A stretch of DNA of 64,000 bases from Caballeronia sp. INDeC2. GTDB taxonomy: Bacteria; Pseudomonadota; Gammaproteobacteria; Burkholderiales; Burkholderiaceae. The stretch spans positions 1-64,000 of the forward strand of contig NZ_JALQDG010000028.1 of assembly GCF_023631325.1 (NCBI RefSeq). The letters run 5' to 3'. Of the stretch, positions 8,830-17,550 are shown piece after piece (within the stretch, counting starts at the first letter, position 1; every line of letters starts with the position of its first letter). A program made the translations under genes and the position numbers. The notes beneath the pieces are model-generated. The model saw nothing but the letters and a program-made list of their open reading frames with translations. It did not search any database and was not told where the DNA came from.

Positions 8830-9765
8830 GTGACGAAATTTCGTGAAGTCGTAACGCTGAACGCCGAGCCGCGCCTGAGCATATCGAGCGGGCCGCATGT
8901 CATCGAGATCGCGCCGGCGGCGGGCGGGCGCATCACGCGCTTCGCCACGCAAGGCGCACGCGGATGGCAGGACTGGCTCGTGCCGCTGACGGCCGCCAGT
9001 TGGCCGTGCGATGCGTGGCCCAAGGGCGGCAGCTATCCGCTCGTGCCGTTTTCTAACCGCGTGCGCGATGCGCGTTTTGCCGCGCCGGGCGGTTCCATCG
9101 TCGAACTCGCGACGTTTCCCGGCATGGCGCACGCGCTGCATGGCTTCGGCCAGTTCGCGGCGTGGAACGTCGAACTTCAGGAGGCGGATTGTGTCGTGTT
9201 GCGCTACGTGCACGGCGAGGGCGAGCAGGGCTGGCCGTGGGCGTTCGAGGCCGTGCAGCTGATCGAAGCCAATGCGCAAGGCGCGCGCTTGTCGATGCGC
9301 GTCGCGAACCGGTCGGCCAGCCCGATGCCGGTCGGCCTCGGCTTTCACCCGTACTTCGGCGCGCATGAAGCCGAACTTCATGCAACGACGCACTGGCGTC
9401 ACGAAGCGGAGATCGCGATCGAGCCGACGCTCAAGCCGCCCGCGCATCGACATGTGCGGGAAACGGAGGGCTACACGCGCTATCTGAGCGGCTGGGACGG
9501 CCGCGCCACGCTGCGTTACGCGGATGGCCGCACGCTTGAACTGCAAGCCGACGACACGTTGAACCACGCCGTCGTGCATTGTCCGGCGGGCGCGCGTTAT
9601 CTGTGCGTCGAACCGGTGTCGCACGTGAGCGACGGCTTCAACCTCGCGGCGCAAGGGCTGCCGAGAACCGGCATCGCCATCATCGAGCCAGGTAGTGAAA
9701 TACGGGCGTCGCTCGCGATGGCAACCGGCGCGAGCCCGGCCCCGCGCGACGGCGACGCCGCCTGA
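8830..9765 (+). CDS. Aldose 1-epimerase (mutarotase) family protein
   Basis: About 311 residues. There is no clear ATG: GTG 8830 is chosen, TTG 8794 is the other option, and neither has a strong ribosome site. Family features are present: ISSGPHVIEIAPAAGGRI at the start, GSYPLVPFSNRVRDARF, HALHGFGQ, the catalytic region GFHPYF (His) and a late EPGSEI (Glu) before the C-terminus. It interconverts alpha and beta anomers of free sugars in the cytosol. Its position as fifth gene of the ABC operon suggests the imported compound is, or contains, an aldose (inference). Confidence 0.85.
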   Translation: MTKFREVVTLNAEPRLSISSGPHVIEIAPAAGGRITRFATQGARGWQDWLVPLTAASWPCDAWPKGGSYPLVPFSNRVRDARFAAPGGSIVELATFPGMAHALHGFGQFAAWNVELQEADCVVLRYVHGEGEQGWPWAFEAVQLIEANAQGARLSMRVANRSASPMPVGLGFHPYFGAHEAELHATTHWRHEAEIAIEPTLKPPAHRHVRETEGYTRYLSGWDGRATLRYADGRTLELQADDTLNHAVVHCPAGARYLCVEPVSHVSDGFNLAAQGLPRTGIAIIEPGSEIRASLAMATGASPAPRDGDAA

Positions 9766-9878
9766 CGCGCGCTTCCACGCAGGCGCGCTCGCGAACGGCA
9801 GGAACGCGCGACGCATTCGCCGGCAACCATCCCCCGGCGACGAGGCAAAGGTCCCTGTTCATGGCGGCACCTCCAGAT

Positions 9879-10331
9879 TCAGCGCGTGAGCGGCATGGAA
9901 AAGAACGACTCCACGAGATCGACGATGCGCCAGGTCGCGCAAGGCCGACGGCAGTGGGCATCGAAACCGGCTTCCTTGAGCGTCTGAACCGGGTCGGCCG
10001 GCCACACGTTGCTCATCGCGACGAGAAGCCGTCCCGTGACGTCGGCGTCCATGCGCAGCGTGCGCAGAAAGACGTAGCCGGAATCGTTGTCGAGACTCGT
10101 GTCGAGAAGCAGCGCCTGCGGCTGCCAGCTATGCACCAGCGCGCGCACGGATTTCAGATCCTGCGAATGAATGACCTGCAAGCCTTTGAGCCGAAGTTGC
10201 ACGGCGAGGGAATCGCCGATCGACTTGTCCTTATGGGCAATCAGCACACGGCGGGAAGTATCGGCCGTGCGGGCCCGCTTGATTCGCCACAACGCGAATT
10301 CTCGTTCGTTGTCGGCAAGGCGGCTTGACAT
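9879..10331 (-). CDS. Receiver-domain-only protein, degenerate
   Basis: 150 residues from ATG 10331, chosen because GGAGG sits 5 bases upstream; ATG 10343 lies inside that ribosome site. A CheY-like fold covers about residues 28-145: RRVLIAHKDK, the phospho-acceptor candidate D77 in ALLLDTSLDND, and SGYVFLRTLR. The usual acidic pair is reduced to one Asp (HKD), and the conserved Lys-Pro near the end is replaced by Arg-Arg-Pro (CRRPC). No output domain. It is divergent from a NarL-type regulator, so it may be a phosphate sink or a modulator in the same circuit; phosphorylation is doubtful. Confidence 0.75.
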   Translation of the reverse strand: MSSRLADNEREFALWRIKRARTADTSRRVLIAHKDKSIGDSLAVQLRLKGLQVIHSQDLKSVRALVHSWQPQALLLDTSLDNDSGYVFLRTLRMDADVTGRLLVAMSNVWPADPVQTLKEAGFDAHCRRPCATWRIVDLVESFFSMPLTR

Positions 10332-10527
10332 CTCATCCTCCATTCTCGTATTGCGTTATGTGGTTGATTCGACTGCGGCCAGTTTCGACGGAACGTGCCG
10401 GCGGCTAAACCCGGCACGGGAGGGGGATGCGGAGGATTTTGGGAGACTGCCGAATGTATCCCTGCGAAAGGGGGGTGGTAGTCGCACGGCGCGCGCGTAA
10501 TATCGGAACCGTTCTCGGAGCGTCGCA

Positions 10528-11223
10528 ATGGAAAATGGCTATTTCAAAACTGTGTTGCTAGTAGAGGACGAAGGGCTCACCAGGAGCGCCATGAAAAGCC
10601 TCATCCTGGCGAACGAGCCGTTGCTCGAAATCGACGAAGCCGACGGCTTCGAGCAAGCGAAAGCCAAGCTGTCCGCCAATACCTACGATCTGATGTTCCT
10701 CGACTACCACTTGCGAGGCCAGGCCACGGGCATGGATCTGCTCAACTGGATTCGCGAGGAAGAGCGCGAGATCCAGACGATCATGCTTTCCGCGCAGGAC
10801 GATCGCGACACCGTGCTCGAATGCATCAAGAATGGCGCGTGCGGATTCATCTCGAAGGGCAGTGAGCAGGGCGCGGGCGTGTTCCGCGAAGCGCTGAAAA
10901 CGATTCTCAACGGACGCGTCTACCTGCCGAACACGGTGCTCGGCAAGGGCGGCCACAGCCCGAAACCAGTTTCGCCGCACGCGGGGGTCACAGTCGAATC
11001 GCTCGATCTGCCGCCGCGCCTGACCGAAACGTTGCGCTATCTGCTGCAGGGGCTGTCGAACAAGGCCATCGCGCGCAAAATGAACATCAGCGAAAACACC
11101 GCCAAGGAATATTCGAGCGATCTGCTCGCGCGCTTTCACGTCACGCGGCGAACGTTTTTGATCGTCGAGATGGCGCGGCGGGGAATCGAAATGCCGATGA
11201 GCAATACGTCGTCGGCGTCCTGA
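10528..11223 (+). CDS. NarL/FixJ family response regulator (receiver + LuxR HTH)
   Basis: 231 residues. Receiver at about 7-125 with acidic pair E13/D14, phospho-acceptor D59 (YDLMFLDYHL), and the conserved Lys in FISKGSEQGAG (about 110). The LuxR-type helix-turn-helix at about 165-215 is RLTETLRYLLQGLSNKAIARKMNISENTAKEY, in which the usual recognition-helix V-K is changed to A-K. No histidine kinase is nearby, so the partner is an orphan elsewhere. It is transcribed divergently from the receiver-only gene over 196 bp of shared promoter region. Confidence 0.92.
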   Translation: MENGYFKTVLLVEDEGLTRSAMKSLILANEPLLEIDEADGFEQAKAKLSANTYDLMFLDYHLRGQATGMDLLNWIREEEREIQTIMLSAQDDRDTVLECIKNGACGFISKGSEQGAGVFREALKTILNGRVYLPNTVLGKGGHSPKPVSPHAGVTVESLDLPPRLTETLRYLLQGLSNKAIARKMNISENTAKEYSSDLLARFHVTRRTFLIVEMARRGIEMPMSNTSSAS

Positions 11224-11381
11224 GCGTCACACTCATCTTTTTCGACGCGGGCCGCCCCTAAGGCGCCCGCGTCGTCGCATCTGCGGCGCCTCTTTCTGAT
11301 CGCTCCGAGGAATACACCCAAGGATGGTAAGGTAGAGCCCGGACTAAATTTGAGATGGGGTCAGCGTAGGTGATTCGCAGG

Positions 11382-11903
11382 ATGACGTTCATAAAAATGC
11401 AAGGCGCCGGCACGGCCATCACGGTGACAGCGGCGCTCGTTCTCGGCGCATGCGCGCCGCTTCCGCAGCAGAACGGCACCGACGCGGCCGCGGCGGCGTC
11501 GGCGGCATCGGCCACGCAGGCGGTTCAGGCTCCGGCCAGGCCGCCCGCCCCCCCGGCACCGCCGGGCGAGCAGCGCATCATGGTCGGCACCGCGAATGGC
11601 TACCATCTGATGCTCAAGACGACGCCCCCGTCCCAAGTCTGCGACGACACCGCATTCGCCGACGGCGTGCGCTACGGCTACGCGCTGACCTGGAACCGCC
11701 TCGTGAGCGAAGACGTGCGCAACGGCGGCAAGGCCCGGCGCAAGTTCGACGCATCCACGGTCCATTCGCTCGACGATCAGTACAAGATCCAGTGGGACGG
11801 CAAGGAGCGCACCAATGCGTGCGCATCGGACGGTTATCTGATCGGACGCGTCGTCGGGACGCATCTGGCCGGCGTCGACATGCGCAACGGCAAGCCTTCC
11901 TGA
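11382..11903 (+). CDS. Lipoprotein of unknown function
   Basis: About 173 residues. ATG 11382 is preferred; GTG 11370 and ATG 11397 are alternatives. A lipoprotein signal ends in the lipobox LVLGAC. An Ala/Pro-rich linker (APARPPAPPAPPG) follows, then a compact domain with two Cys (VCDDTAF, NACASDGY) that may form a disulphide and conserved-looking aromatic segments (GVRYGYALTWNRL, YKIQWDGKE). I do not recognise the family. It faces another lipoprotein gene convergently, 16 bp apart. Confidence 0.75.
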   Translation: MTFIKMQGAGTAITVTAALVLGACAPLPQQNGTDAAAAASAASATQAVQAPARPPAPPAPPGEQRIMVGTANGYHLMLKTTPPSQVCDDTAFADGVRYGYALTWNRLVSEDVRNGGKARRKFDASTVHSLDDQYKIQWDGKERTNACASDGYLIGRVVGTHLAGVDMRNGKPS

Positions 11904-11919
11904 TCGCTAAGACGGCAGC

Positions 11920-12276
11920 TTAATCGCACGTGTGCGTCGCCGTGACGTAGCGGCCGGCGGCTGCGACGTCGCCGTAGATCGTGTAGCCCGTGCCGTTCGC
12001 GGACGCCTGCGCGATCACCAGCACCACCGACTGACTCGTCATGCCGCCGCTCGGCACCGAAACGGCCAGCGTATCGGCGCTCGGCGAGTATTCGCGCACC
12101 CGCGGCGCGATCGGCGTCCATTTTTCCTTCACGCAGCGGATGAAATCGTACGGCTTGTACTGCGACGTGCCGGACCCGAAGGGCACGGTCTTGAGCAGGG
12201 CGTCGTCGGTCGACACGCACGCGCTCAACGCGGATGCGCCGATTGCGGCAAACAAGATTGCGATGTTTTTTCTCAT
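11920..12276 (-). CDS. Small lipoprotein of unknown function
   Basis: 118 residues: MRKNIAILFAAIGASALSAC gives a classic lipobox (LSAC), followed by a roughly 95-residue mature domain with two Cys (IRCVKEKW and the terminal THTC), probably disulphide linked. Pattern segments SQSVVLVIAQ and GYTIYGDVAAAGRYVTATHTCD suggest a small beta-rich envelope protein. No function can be assigned. It ends tail-to-tail with the lipoprotein at 11382-11903. Confidence 0.75.
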   Translation of the reverse strand: MRKNIAILFAAIGASALSACVSTDDALLKTVPFGSGTSQYKPYDFIRCVKEKWTPIAPRVREYSPSADTLAVSVPSGGMTSQSVVLVIAQASANGTGYTIYGDVAAAGRYVTATHTCD

Positions 12277-12677
12277 GATTCCGATGCCTTTTTTTGTAGT
12301 ATCCGCTTAAGCTACCGTCCCGTGCTCGTCGACGCCCGAACGCTTCGTGGCCGTCGATCCTAACCGCTTTCCTGACAAACCGTAAAGTAGAGGCGGTCGG
12401 TCATTCGTGCTGGTCGAGCCGTCCGGGAAACCGCGCCAGATCTGATTGCAAACCTTTCGGTCCGTAGTTTTCCCAATATTAGTCAAGTCTGGTCAACCGC
12501 CGCCGTTATACAGGCGTTTCACGCTTTGAAGCCTTTTGTATGGCGCGAGCGCGGGCGGCGGGAGCCGAAGTGGCGCTCTCCGACCGCGCGTAGTGCGCGG
12601 GCCCAGATAACCGTGTTGTACCGTTGCCATCGATCGCTTGCGGCCGATGCGCGGCGGGAGCCAGTTTGATAGAACGC
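12277..12677. other. 401-bp divergent intergenic region
   Basis: It lies between the minus-strand lipoprotein and mprF and must contain both promoters. I see no open frame with coding character and no strong promoter match or palindrome. AT-rich patches at 12285-12305 and 12470-12490 are the most likely promoter positions. Confidence 0.5.
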
Positions 12678-15272
12678 ATGTCTCGCACAAAGTTGCTTGC
12701 CCGGCTTCGCGCCATTTCCCCGATCGGACGTCCATCCGGCGGCATCGATCTCCAGCGGCTCGCCGCGCCCGTGCTCACGGTCGTCATCTGCGTGCTGCTG
12801 CTCGTGGTGTTCCAGCATCTTTCTCGCTCGGTCGATTACAAATCGGTGATCCACTCGCTGCGCATGATGACGCCGCAAGCGTGGATGGCCGCGCTGTTTG
12901 CCACCGCGCTCAGCTTTGCCGCGCTCGTCGGGCGGGACGCGGTCGGGCTGCGGCACATCGGCGTCGCGGTGCCGCGCTCCTTGCTGTGGGTCGGCGCGAC
13001 GGTCGGCTCGGCGCTCGGCAACGTGACGGGCTTCGGCGCTTTGACGGGCGGCGCGGTGCGCTGCCGCGTGTACGGCGCGGCCGAAGTCACGCCCGCGCAG
13101 GTCGGCCGCTTGACGATTTTTACGAGCGTCACGCTGGCGCTGTCCCTTGCGTTCATGGCCGCCGCCGGCATGCTGTTCGGCGCGAACACGCTGTCGGCCA
13201 TGATGCACGTGCCGCCGGCCGTGCTGCGCGTGACCGGCGCGGCGCTGCTCGCTGTGTTCGTCGCAATGGTCGTCGTCTGCGGCAGCGCGCCGCGCACGCT
13301 GCGTTCGCGCTGGAAGTGGCTGTCGTTCACCGTGCCGGCGCGCCGCGATTTCGTCTCGCAGACTGCGCTCGCCGTCGTCGATGTATTCGGCGCCGGACTC
13401 GCGCTCTGGGCGCTCCTGCCGAACGCGCAAGTCGGTTTCGGCGAATTCATGACGGTGTTCTCGGCGGCGATGCTGCTCGGCATGATCGGCCATACGCCGG
13501 GCGGCGTCGGCGTGTTCGAGGCGGCGATGGTGTTCGCGCTCGGCAACAGCGCCCAGACGCCGGACGTGCTCGCCGCGCTGCTCGCGTATCGCGCGATTTA
13601 TTTCGGCCTGCCGCTGATCCTTTCCGCCGGTGTAATGGCCGCGTTCGAAGGCCGTGCGCTCAAGGGCCGCTTCGGCATGCTGAGCCGGCGTCACGTGTCG
13701 CAGCTCGCGCCGCTGTTCCTGTCGATCGTCACGTTCGCAGCGGGCTCGATGCTCGTCATCTCGGGCGCGACGCCCGCGTTCAAGATGCGTATCGCGCTGT
13801 TGCAGACCATCGTCCCGCTGTGGGTGCTGGAAAGCTCGCAACTGCTCGGCTCGGTGCTCGGCGTGCTGCTCCTCTTCGTCGCGCGCGGTCTGATGCGCCG
13901 CCTCGATGCCGCCTGGTGGCTCGCGCTCGCGCTTGCGGTGACGAACCTCGCGCTGTCGCTCGCGAAAGGTCTCGCGTTCGTCGAAGCCGGCGTGCTCGCG
14001 TTTCTCGTCGTGCTGCTCGTCCTGACGCGCGAGCGCTTCAACCGCCGCTCGTCGCTCTTCGCCGAGCGCTTCACCGCGACGTGGCTGATTTCGATCGGCG
14101 TCGTGATGGCCTTCGCCGTGTGGATCATGCTCTTCGCCTTCCGCGACGTGCCGTACAGCGGCGATCTCTGGTGGCAATTCGCCTTCGACGAGCGCGCCCC
14201 GCGTGCGCTGCGTGCGACGCTCGCGGCGGCGGTGTTCGCGGCGGCCTTCGGCGTATGGCAACTGCTGCGTCCGGCGGCGGGCCGTTTCGTGAAACCCGCG
14301 CCGCAGGATCTCGCCGATGCCGCGCGCATCTTCCGCGCGCAGGAGCGCAGCGACGCCGGTCTCGCGATGATGGGCGACAAGAGCTTCCTCTTCTCCGAGT
14401 CGCGCGAAGCGTTCCTGATGTACGCGAAGCACGGCCGTACGTGGGCCGCGTTGCACGATCCGGTCGGTCCGCGCCGCGAGTGGGCGGAATTGATCCGCAA
14501 ATTCGTCGAGCTCGCGCACGCGCACAACGGCCGCGCGGCGTTCTATCAAGTGCGTGCCGATGCGCTGCCGCTCTACCTCGACGCCGGCCTCACGCTGATG
14601 AAGCTCGGCGAGGAGGCGCACGTCGCGCTTTCCGAGTTCGATCTGAAGGGTTCGCATCGCTCGCATCTGCGCTATGCATTGAAGCGCGGCGAACGCGATG
14701 GCTTCGATACGGAAGTCATCGGGCCGGAGCACATCGCCGAAAGCATGCCGATGCTGCGCGCGATCTCCGACGACTGGCTCAACAGCCGCTCGGCGCGTGA
14801 GAAGAGCTTCTCGGTCGCGGCGTTCAACGAGGAGTACCTCGCGGCGCAGTCGGTGCTGCTCGTGCGTCAGCAGGGCGCGCCGGTCGCGTTCGTCACCTTC
14901 ATGACGACCGACATGAACACCGAAGCGACCGTCGGCGTGATGCGCCATGTGTCGGCTGCGTCGTCTTACGCGATGGAGTACCTCTTCACCAAGCTCGCGC
15001 TGCATCTGAAGGAAGCGGGGTTCAAATCGCTGTCGCTGGGCATCGCGCCGCTGTCGGGCATGGAACCGACGCCGCTCGCGTCGCACTGGCATCGGCTCGC
15101 GGGGCTCGTCTGGCGTTTCGGTGGCCGTTTCTACAACTTCCGCGGACTGCGCGGATTCAAAAGCAAGTTCCAGCCGCGCTGGGAGCCGCGTTATCTCGCG
15201 GCGTCCGGCTCGGTTGGCGTATTTTTCACTTTAGCGGATCTTTCGCTCCTCGCGGGCGGTTGGCGTTCATGA
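12678..15272 (+). CDS. mprF: Bifunctional phosphatidylglycerol lysyltransferase/flippase MprF
   Basis: 864 residues from ATG 12678 (MSRTKLLARL). The N-terminal ~510 residues hold about 14 membrane helices forming the flippase, with the family motif GNVTGFGALTGGAVR. The C-terminal ~330 residues are the DUF2156 GNAT-like synthase domain (DKSFLFSESREAFLMYAKHGRTWAALHDPVGP, then FDLKGSHRSHLRYALKRGERDGF and a LGIAPLSGM segment). It transfers an amino acid, usually lysine, from aminoacyl-tRNA to phosphatidylglycerol and flips the product, lowering surface charge and protecting from cationic peptides and acid. The stop overlaps the acvB start (ATGA), making an mprF-acvB operon like lpiA-acvB of rhizobia. 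Confidence 0.93.
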   Translation: MSRTKLLARLRAISPIGRPSGGIDLQRLAAPVLTVVICVLLLVVFQHLSRSVDYKSVIHSLRMMTPQAWMAALFATALSFAALVGRDAVGLRHIGVAVPRSLLWVGATVGSALGNVTGFGALTGGAVRCRVYGAAEVTPAQVGRLTIFTSVTLALSLAFMAAAGMLFGANTLSAMMHVPPAVLRVTGAALLAVFVAMVVVCGSAPRTLRSRWKWLSFTVPARRDFVSQTALAVVDVFGAGLALWALLPNAQVGFGEFMTVFSAAMLLGMIGHTPGGVGVFEAAMVFALGNSAQTPDVLAALLAYRAIYFGLPLILSAGVMAAFEGRALKGRFGMLSRRHVSQLAPLFLSIVTFAAGSMLVISGATPAFKMRIALLQTIVPLWVLESSQLLGSVLGVLLLFVARGLMRRLDAAWWLALALAVTNLALSLAKGLAFVEAGVLAFLVVLLVLTRERFNRRSSLFAERFTATWLISIGVVMAFAVWIMLFAFRDVPYSGDLWWQFAFDERAPRALRATLAAAVFAAAFGVWQLLRPAAGRFVKPAPQDLADAARIFRAQERSDAGLAMMGDKSFLFSESREAFLMYAKHGRTWAALHDPVGPRREWAELIRKFVELAHAHNGRAAFYQVRADALPLYLDAGLTLMKLGEEAHVALSEFDLKGSHRSHLRYALKRGERDGFDTEVIGPEHIAESMPMLRAISDDWLNSRSAREKSFSVAAFNEEYLAAQSVLLVRQQGAPVAFVTFMTTDMNTEATVGVMRHVSAASSYAMEYLFTKLALHLKEAGFKSLSLGIAPLSGMEPTPLASHWHRLAGLVWRFGGRFYNFRGLRGFKSKFQPRWEPRYLAASGSVGVFFTLADLSLLAGGWRS

Positions 15273-16561
15273 AATTCCTTTGCAAGAAAGCGGCGGCGCT
15301 CGTGGCGGCCGCCGTCTGTGGTGCGTCCATGATGAGTGCGGCCCATGCCGCTGAATCGATTCCCGGCGGACGTTACGGTCAGGTGACGCTCACGAAGCCC
15401 ACCGGCGACATGACCGGCTTTGTCGTGCTGTTTTCCGAGAAAAGCGGATGGACGCCGGCCGATCAGGCCGCCGCCGACGCGCTCGCCGCCAAAGGCGCGA
15501 TGGTGATCGGCGTCGATACGCCTCGTTACGCCGCGCGCGTTGCCGCCGACAAGACGGAGAAGTCCTGCCATAACCTCGTCGGCGATGCGGAGAACATGAG
15601 CCATCAGCTCGAACGCACCGTGCAGTCGAATCATTACTTTTCGCCGATTCTCGTCGGCACCGGGCAGGGCGCGACCCTCGCGGAAAGCTCGCTGAAGCAG
15701 GCGCCCGACAACACCGTCGCGGGTGCGGTGTCGCTTTCCGCCGATGCGCAACTCGACGCACGCTTCAAACCGTGCCCCCCGGACCCGACCATCATTCACG
15801 TGAAGGGTTTGCCCGGCTTCCTGGAGCGCACGGCGCTGCAACCGAGCCAGACGAAGGCCGCCGCGCTCGTCGCGATGACCGTGCCGCACCTCAAAAAGGC
15901 GGAACCCGCAACCGACAGCGACGTCTCCGATCTCCCGCTTATCGAACTGCGCGCGGCGCAACCGACCGATCTGCTCGCGATCGTGATTTCTGGCGACGGC
16001 GGCTGGCGCGATCTCGACAAGACGATGGCGCTCGCGCTGCAACGCGATGGCGTGTCGGTGATCGGCATCGACTCGCTGCGCTACTTCTGGAGCGAGAAGA
16101 CGCCGCAGCAAACGGCCAACGACATCGCACGCGTGATCCGCGCCTACAACGCGCGCTGGCATACGAGCCATGTGGCGCTCGTCGGCTATTCGTTCGGCGC
16201 CGATGTGATGCCATTCGCGTATAACCGTCTGCCGGACGCAGTGCGGGCGCAGGTGTCGTACATCTCGCTGATGGGATTCTCGCCCGCGGCGGATTTTCAG
16301 ATCCGTGTGACCGGCTGGCTCGGCATGCGCGCGAGCGAAAAGGCGCTCAAGGTGCGGCCGGAATTCAACAAGCTGCCGCCGCCGATGGTGCAATGCATTT
16401 ACGGCGAGAAGGAAGAGGACACGCTGTGTCCGCAGTTGACAAAGACGGGTATCGAAGTGGTGAAGCTGCCGGGCGATCATCACTTCGGCGGCGACTACGA
16501 TGCGCTCGCGCGGCGGATTCTCGCGGGCTGGCGCAAGCAGATCGCGGCGCGGCAGGGCTAG
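15269..16561 (+). CDS. acvB: AcvB/VirJ family lysyl-phosphatidylglycerol hydrolase
   Basis: 430 residues, ATG overlapping the mprF stop. Signal peptide MKFLCKKAAALVAAAVCGASMMSAAHA. It has an N-terminal VirJ-like half (about 30-220) with a GTGQGAT element and a C-terminal alpha/beta-hydrolase half with the strand IVISGDGGWRDLDK and nucleophile S308 in GYSFGADVMPF; a late catalytic His is plausible in GDHHFGGDY. In Agrobacterium and Rhizobium, AcvB is a periplasmic enzyme that hydrolyses lysyl-phosphatidylglycerol, opposing MprF/LpiA. The coupled gene pair supports that role here. Confidence 0.9.
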   Translation: MKFLCKKAAALVAAAVCGASMMSAAHAAESIPGGRYGQVTLTKPTGDMTGFVVLFSEKSGWTPADQAAADALAAKGAMVIGVDTPRYAARVAADKTEKSCHNLVGDAENMSHQLERTVQSNHYFSPILVGTGQGATLAESSLKQAPDNTVAGAVSLSADAQLDARFKPCPPDPTIIHVKGLPGFLERTALQPSQTKAAALVAMTVPHLKKAEPATDSDVSDLPLIELRAAQPTDLLAIVISGDGGWRDLDKTMALALQRDGVSVIGIDSLRYFWSEKTPQQTANDIARVIRAYNARWHTSHVALVGYSFGADVMPFAYNRLPDAVRAQVSYISLMGFSPAADFQIRVTGWLGMRASEKALKVRPEFNKLPPPMVQCIYGEKEEDTLCPQLTKTGIEVVKLPGDHHFGGDYDALARRILAGWRKQIAARQG

Positions 16562-16630
16562 TTCTCGCACGCGCCTTCACGTGGCCGCTCGATCGTCCGA
16601 TCGGGCGGCTCACCAAACGCTGCGTTCAGA

Positions 16631-17140
16631 TCACTTCAGCGGCCCGAGAAAATCCCGCTTGCCGATGGGCGCGCCGAGATGGCGCAGGATGTCGTGCGTC
16701 GTGACGACGTGAAAATAGAAGTTCGGCAGCCCGAAGCCAAACAGATAATCGTCGCCCGAAAACGACGGCGAAAAATCCGGAAACTTCAACGTAACCGTGC
16801 GCGTTTCGCAGCCGGCAAGCGACGCCTTGTCGATGCTCTTCAGGAACGCGATCGTTTTCTCGATGCGTGCCTGCAGCGCCGTAAAACTGTCTTCGTCGTC
16901 CTCGAAGCGCGGTGCTTCGACGCCCGAAAGGCGCGCCGCCGAGAGCTTCGCCGTGTCGCTCGCGCGCTGGATCTGGGCGGCGAGCGGCAGCATGTCGGGC
17001 GCGAGGCGCGCGTTGATCACATCGGCGTGGGCGAGGCCTTTTTCATCGGCGAAGGCGGCGCCTTTTTTCAATAGATCCGCGCAGACTTCGAGTCCGCGAA
17101 TAAACACGGGAATCGATGCGCGATACATCGTGAGAGACAT
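16631..17140 (-). CDS. DUF1993 family protein
   Basis: 169 residues starting MSLTMYRASIPVF; ATG 17140 has GGAG upstream and matches the usual family N-terminus, so the longer frame to 17188 is not used. The protein is helical, with the family features FIRGLEVCADLLKKG, ARLAPDMLPLAAQIQRASD and the C-terminal GFGLPNFYFHVVTTHDILRHLGAPIGKRDFLG. It resembles the DinB-like four-helix fold; the biochemical role of DUF1993 is unknown. Single gene, convergent with acvB. Confidence 0.9.
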   Translation of the reverse strand: MSLTMYRASIPVFIRGLEVCADLLKKGAAFADEKGLAHADVINARLAPDMLPLAAQIQRASDTAKLSAARLSGVEAPRFEDDEDSFTALQARIEKTIAFLKSIDKASLAGCETRTVTLKFPDFSPSFSGDDYLFGFGLPNFYFHVVTTHDILRHLGAPIGKRDFLGPLK

Positions 17141-17233
17141 GGGATTGCGCTCCTTGAGTTCTGGTTTCGATAGCGACAGGGGACACAAGCATAGCGCCCC
17201 GCTCAGTTGCTTGCTCGAAACGGCCGGAACGAT

Positions 17234-17410
17234 TCACGGCGCTTCATGCCGCGCTTCCCACGCGCGCAATTCCGCCTCATAGCGCTCGAGCGCCTCCTGA
17301 TACAGATCGAAAACGCACGGATTGCAGCCGCTCTGACAGCAGTCTTCCGGCAGCGGACGCTCGGGCGGCACCGGGCGCGGATTGGAGGTGTGATCGGATG
17401 GATCGTTCAT
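17234..17410 (-). CDS. Oxidoreductase-like domain protein (small, Cys-rich)
   Basis: 58 residues from ATG 17410 (MNDPSDHTSNPRPVPP). The core PLPEDCCQSGCNPCVFDLY has four Cys in a C-C-x3-C-x2-C arrangement followed by Y-x-E-x-L-x-x-Y, which is the oxidoreductase-like N-terminal domain (PF09791 type) found in small proteobacterial and mitochondrial proteins. The Cys set could bind a metal or form disulphides; the role is not established. The frame extends upstream to 17524, but without family similarity. Confidence 0.8.
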   Translation of the reverse strand: MNDPSDHTSNPRPVPPERPLPEDCCQSGCNPCVFDLYQEALERYEAELRAWEARHEAP

Positions 17411-17550
17411 CGCTTCATTGTGCAACGGCAACGCCTGACAGACGCGAGCGGCTAGAATTTGGCGGCGTATCGCGCTGCGCACAATGCGATACTGCGCGCG
17501 GGGCGGCAAAGCGCCCGTCATCACGTCGATCGGACCGGGGGACTCACGCG

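Noticed and set aside
11243..11274. A 10-bp stem-loop (CGACGCGGGC/GCCCGCGTCG) after the NarL-type regulator as an intrinsic terminator
   Set aside because: Perfect stem, but no T-tract follows on the plus strand and an A-run follows on the minus strand, so I did not call it a terminator; it could still stabilise the mRNA end.
12519..15092. An 857-codon minus-strand frame opposite mprF
   Set aside because: Same artefact; the composition is Arg/His/Glu-rich and the plus strand encodes an intact MprF.
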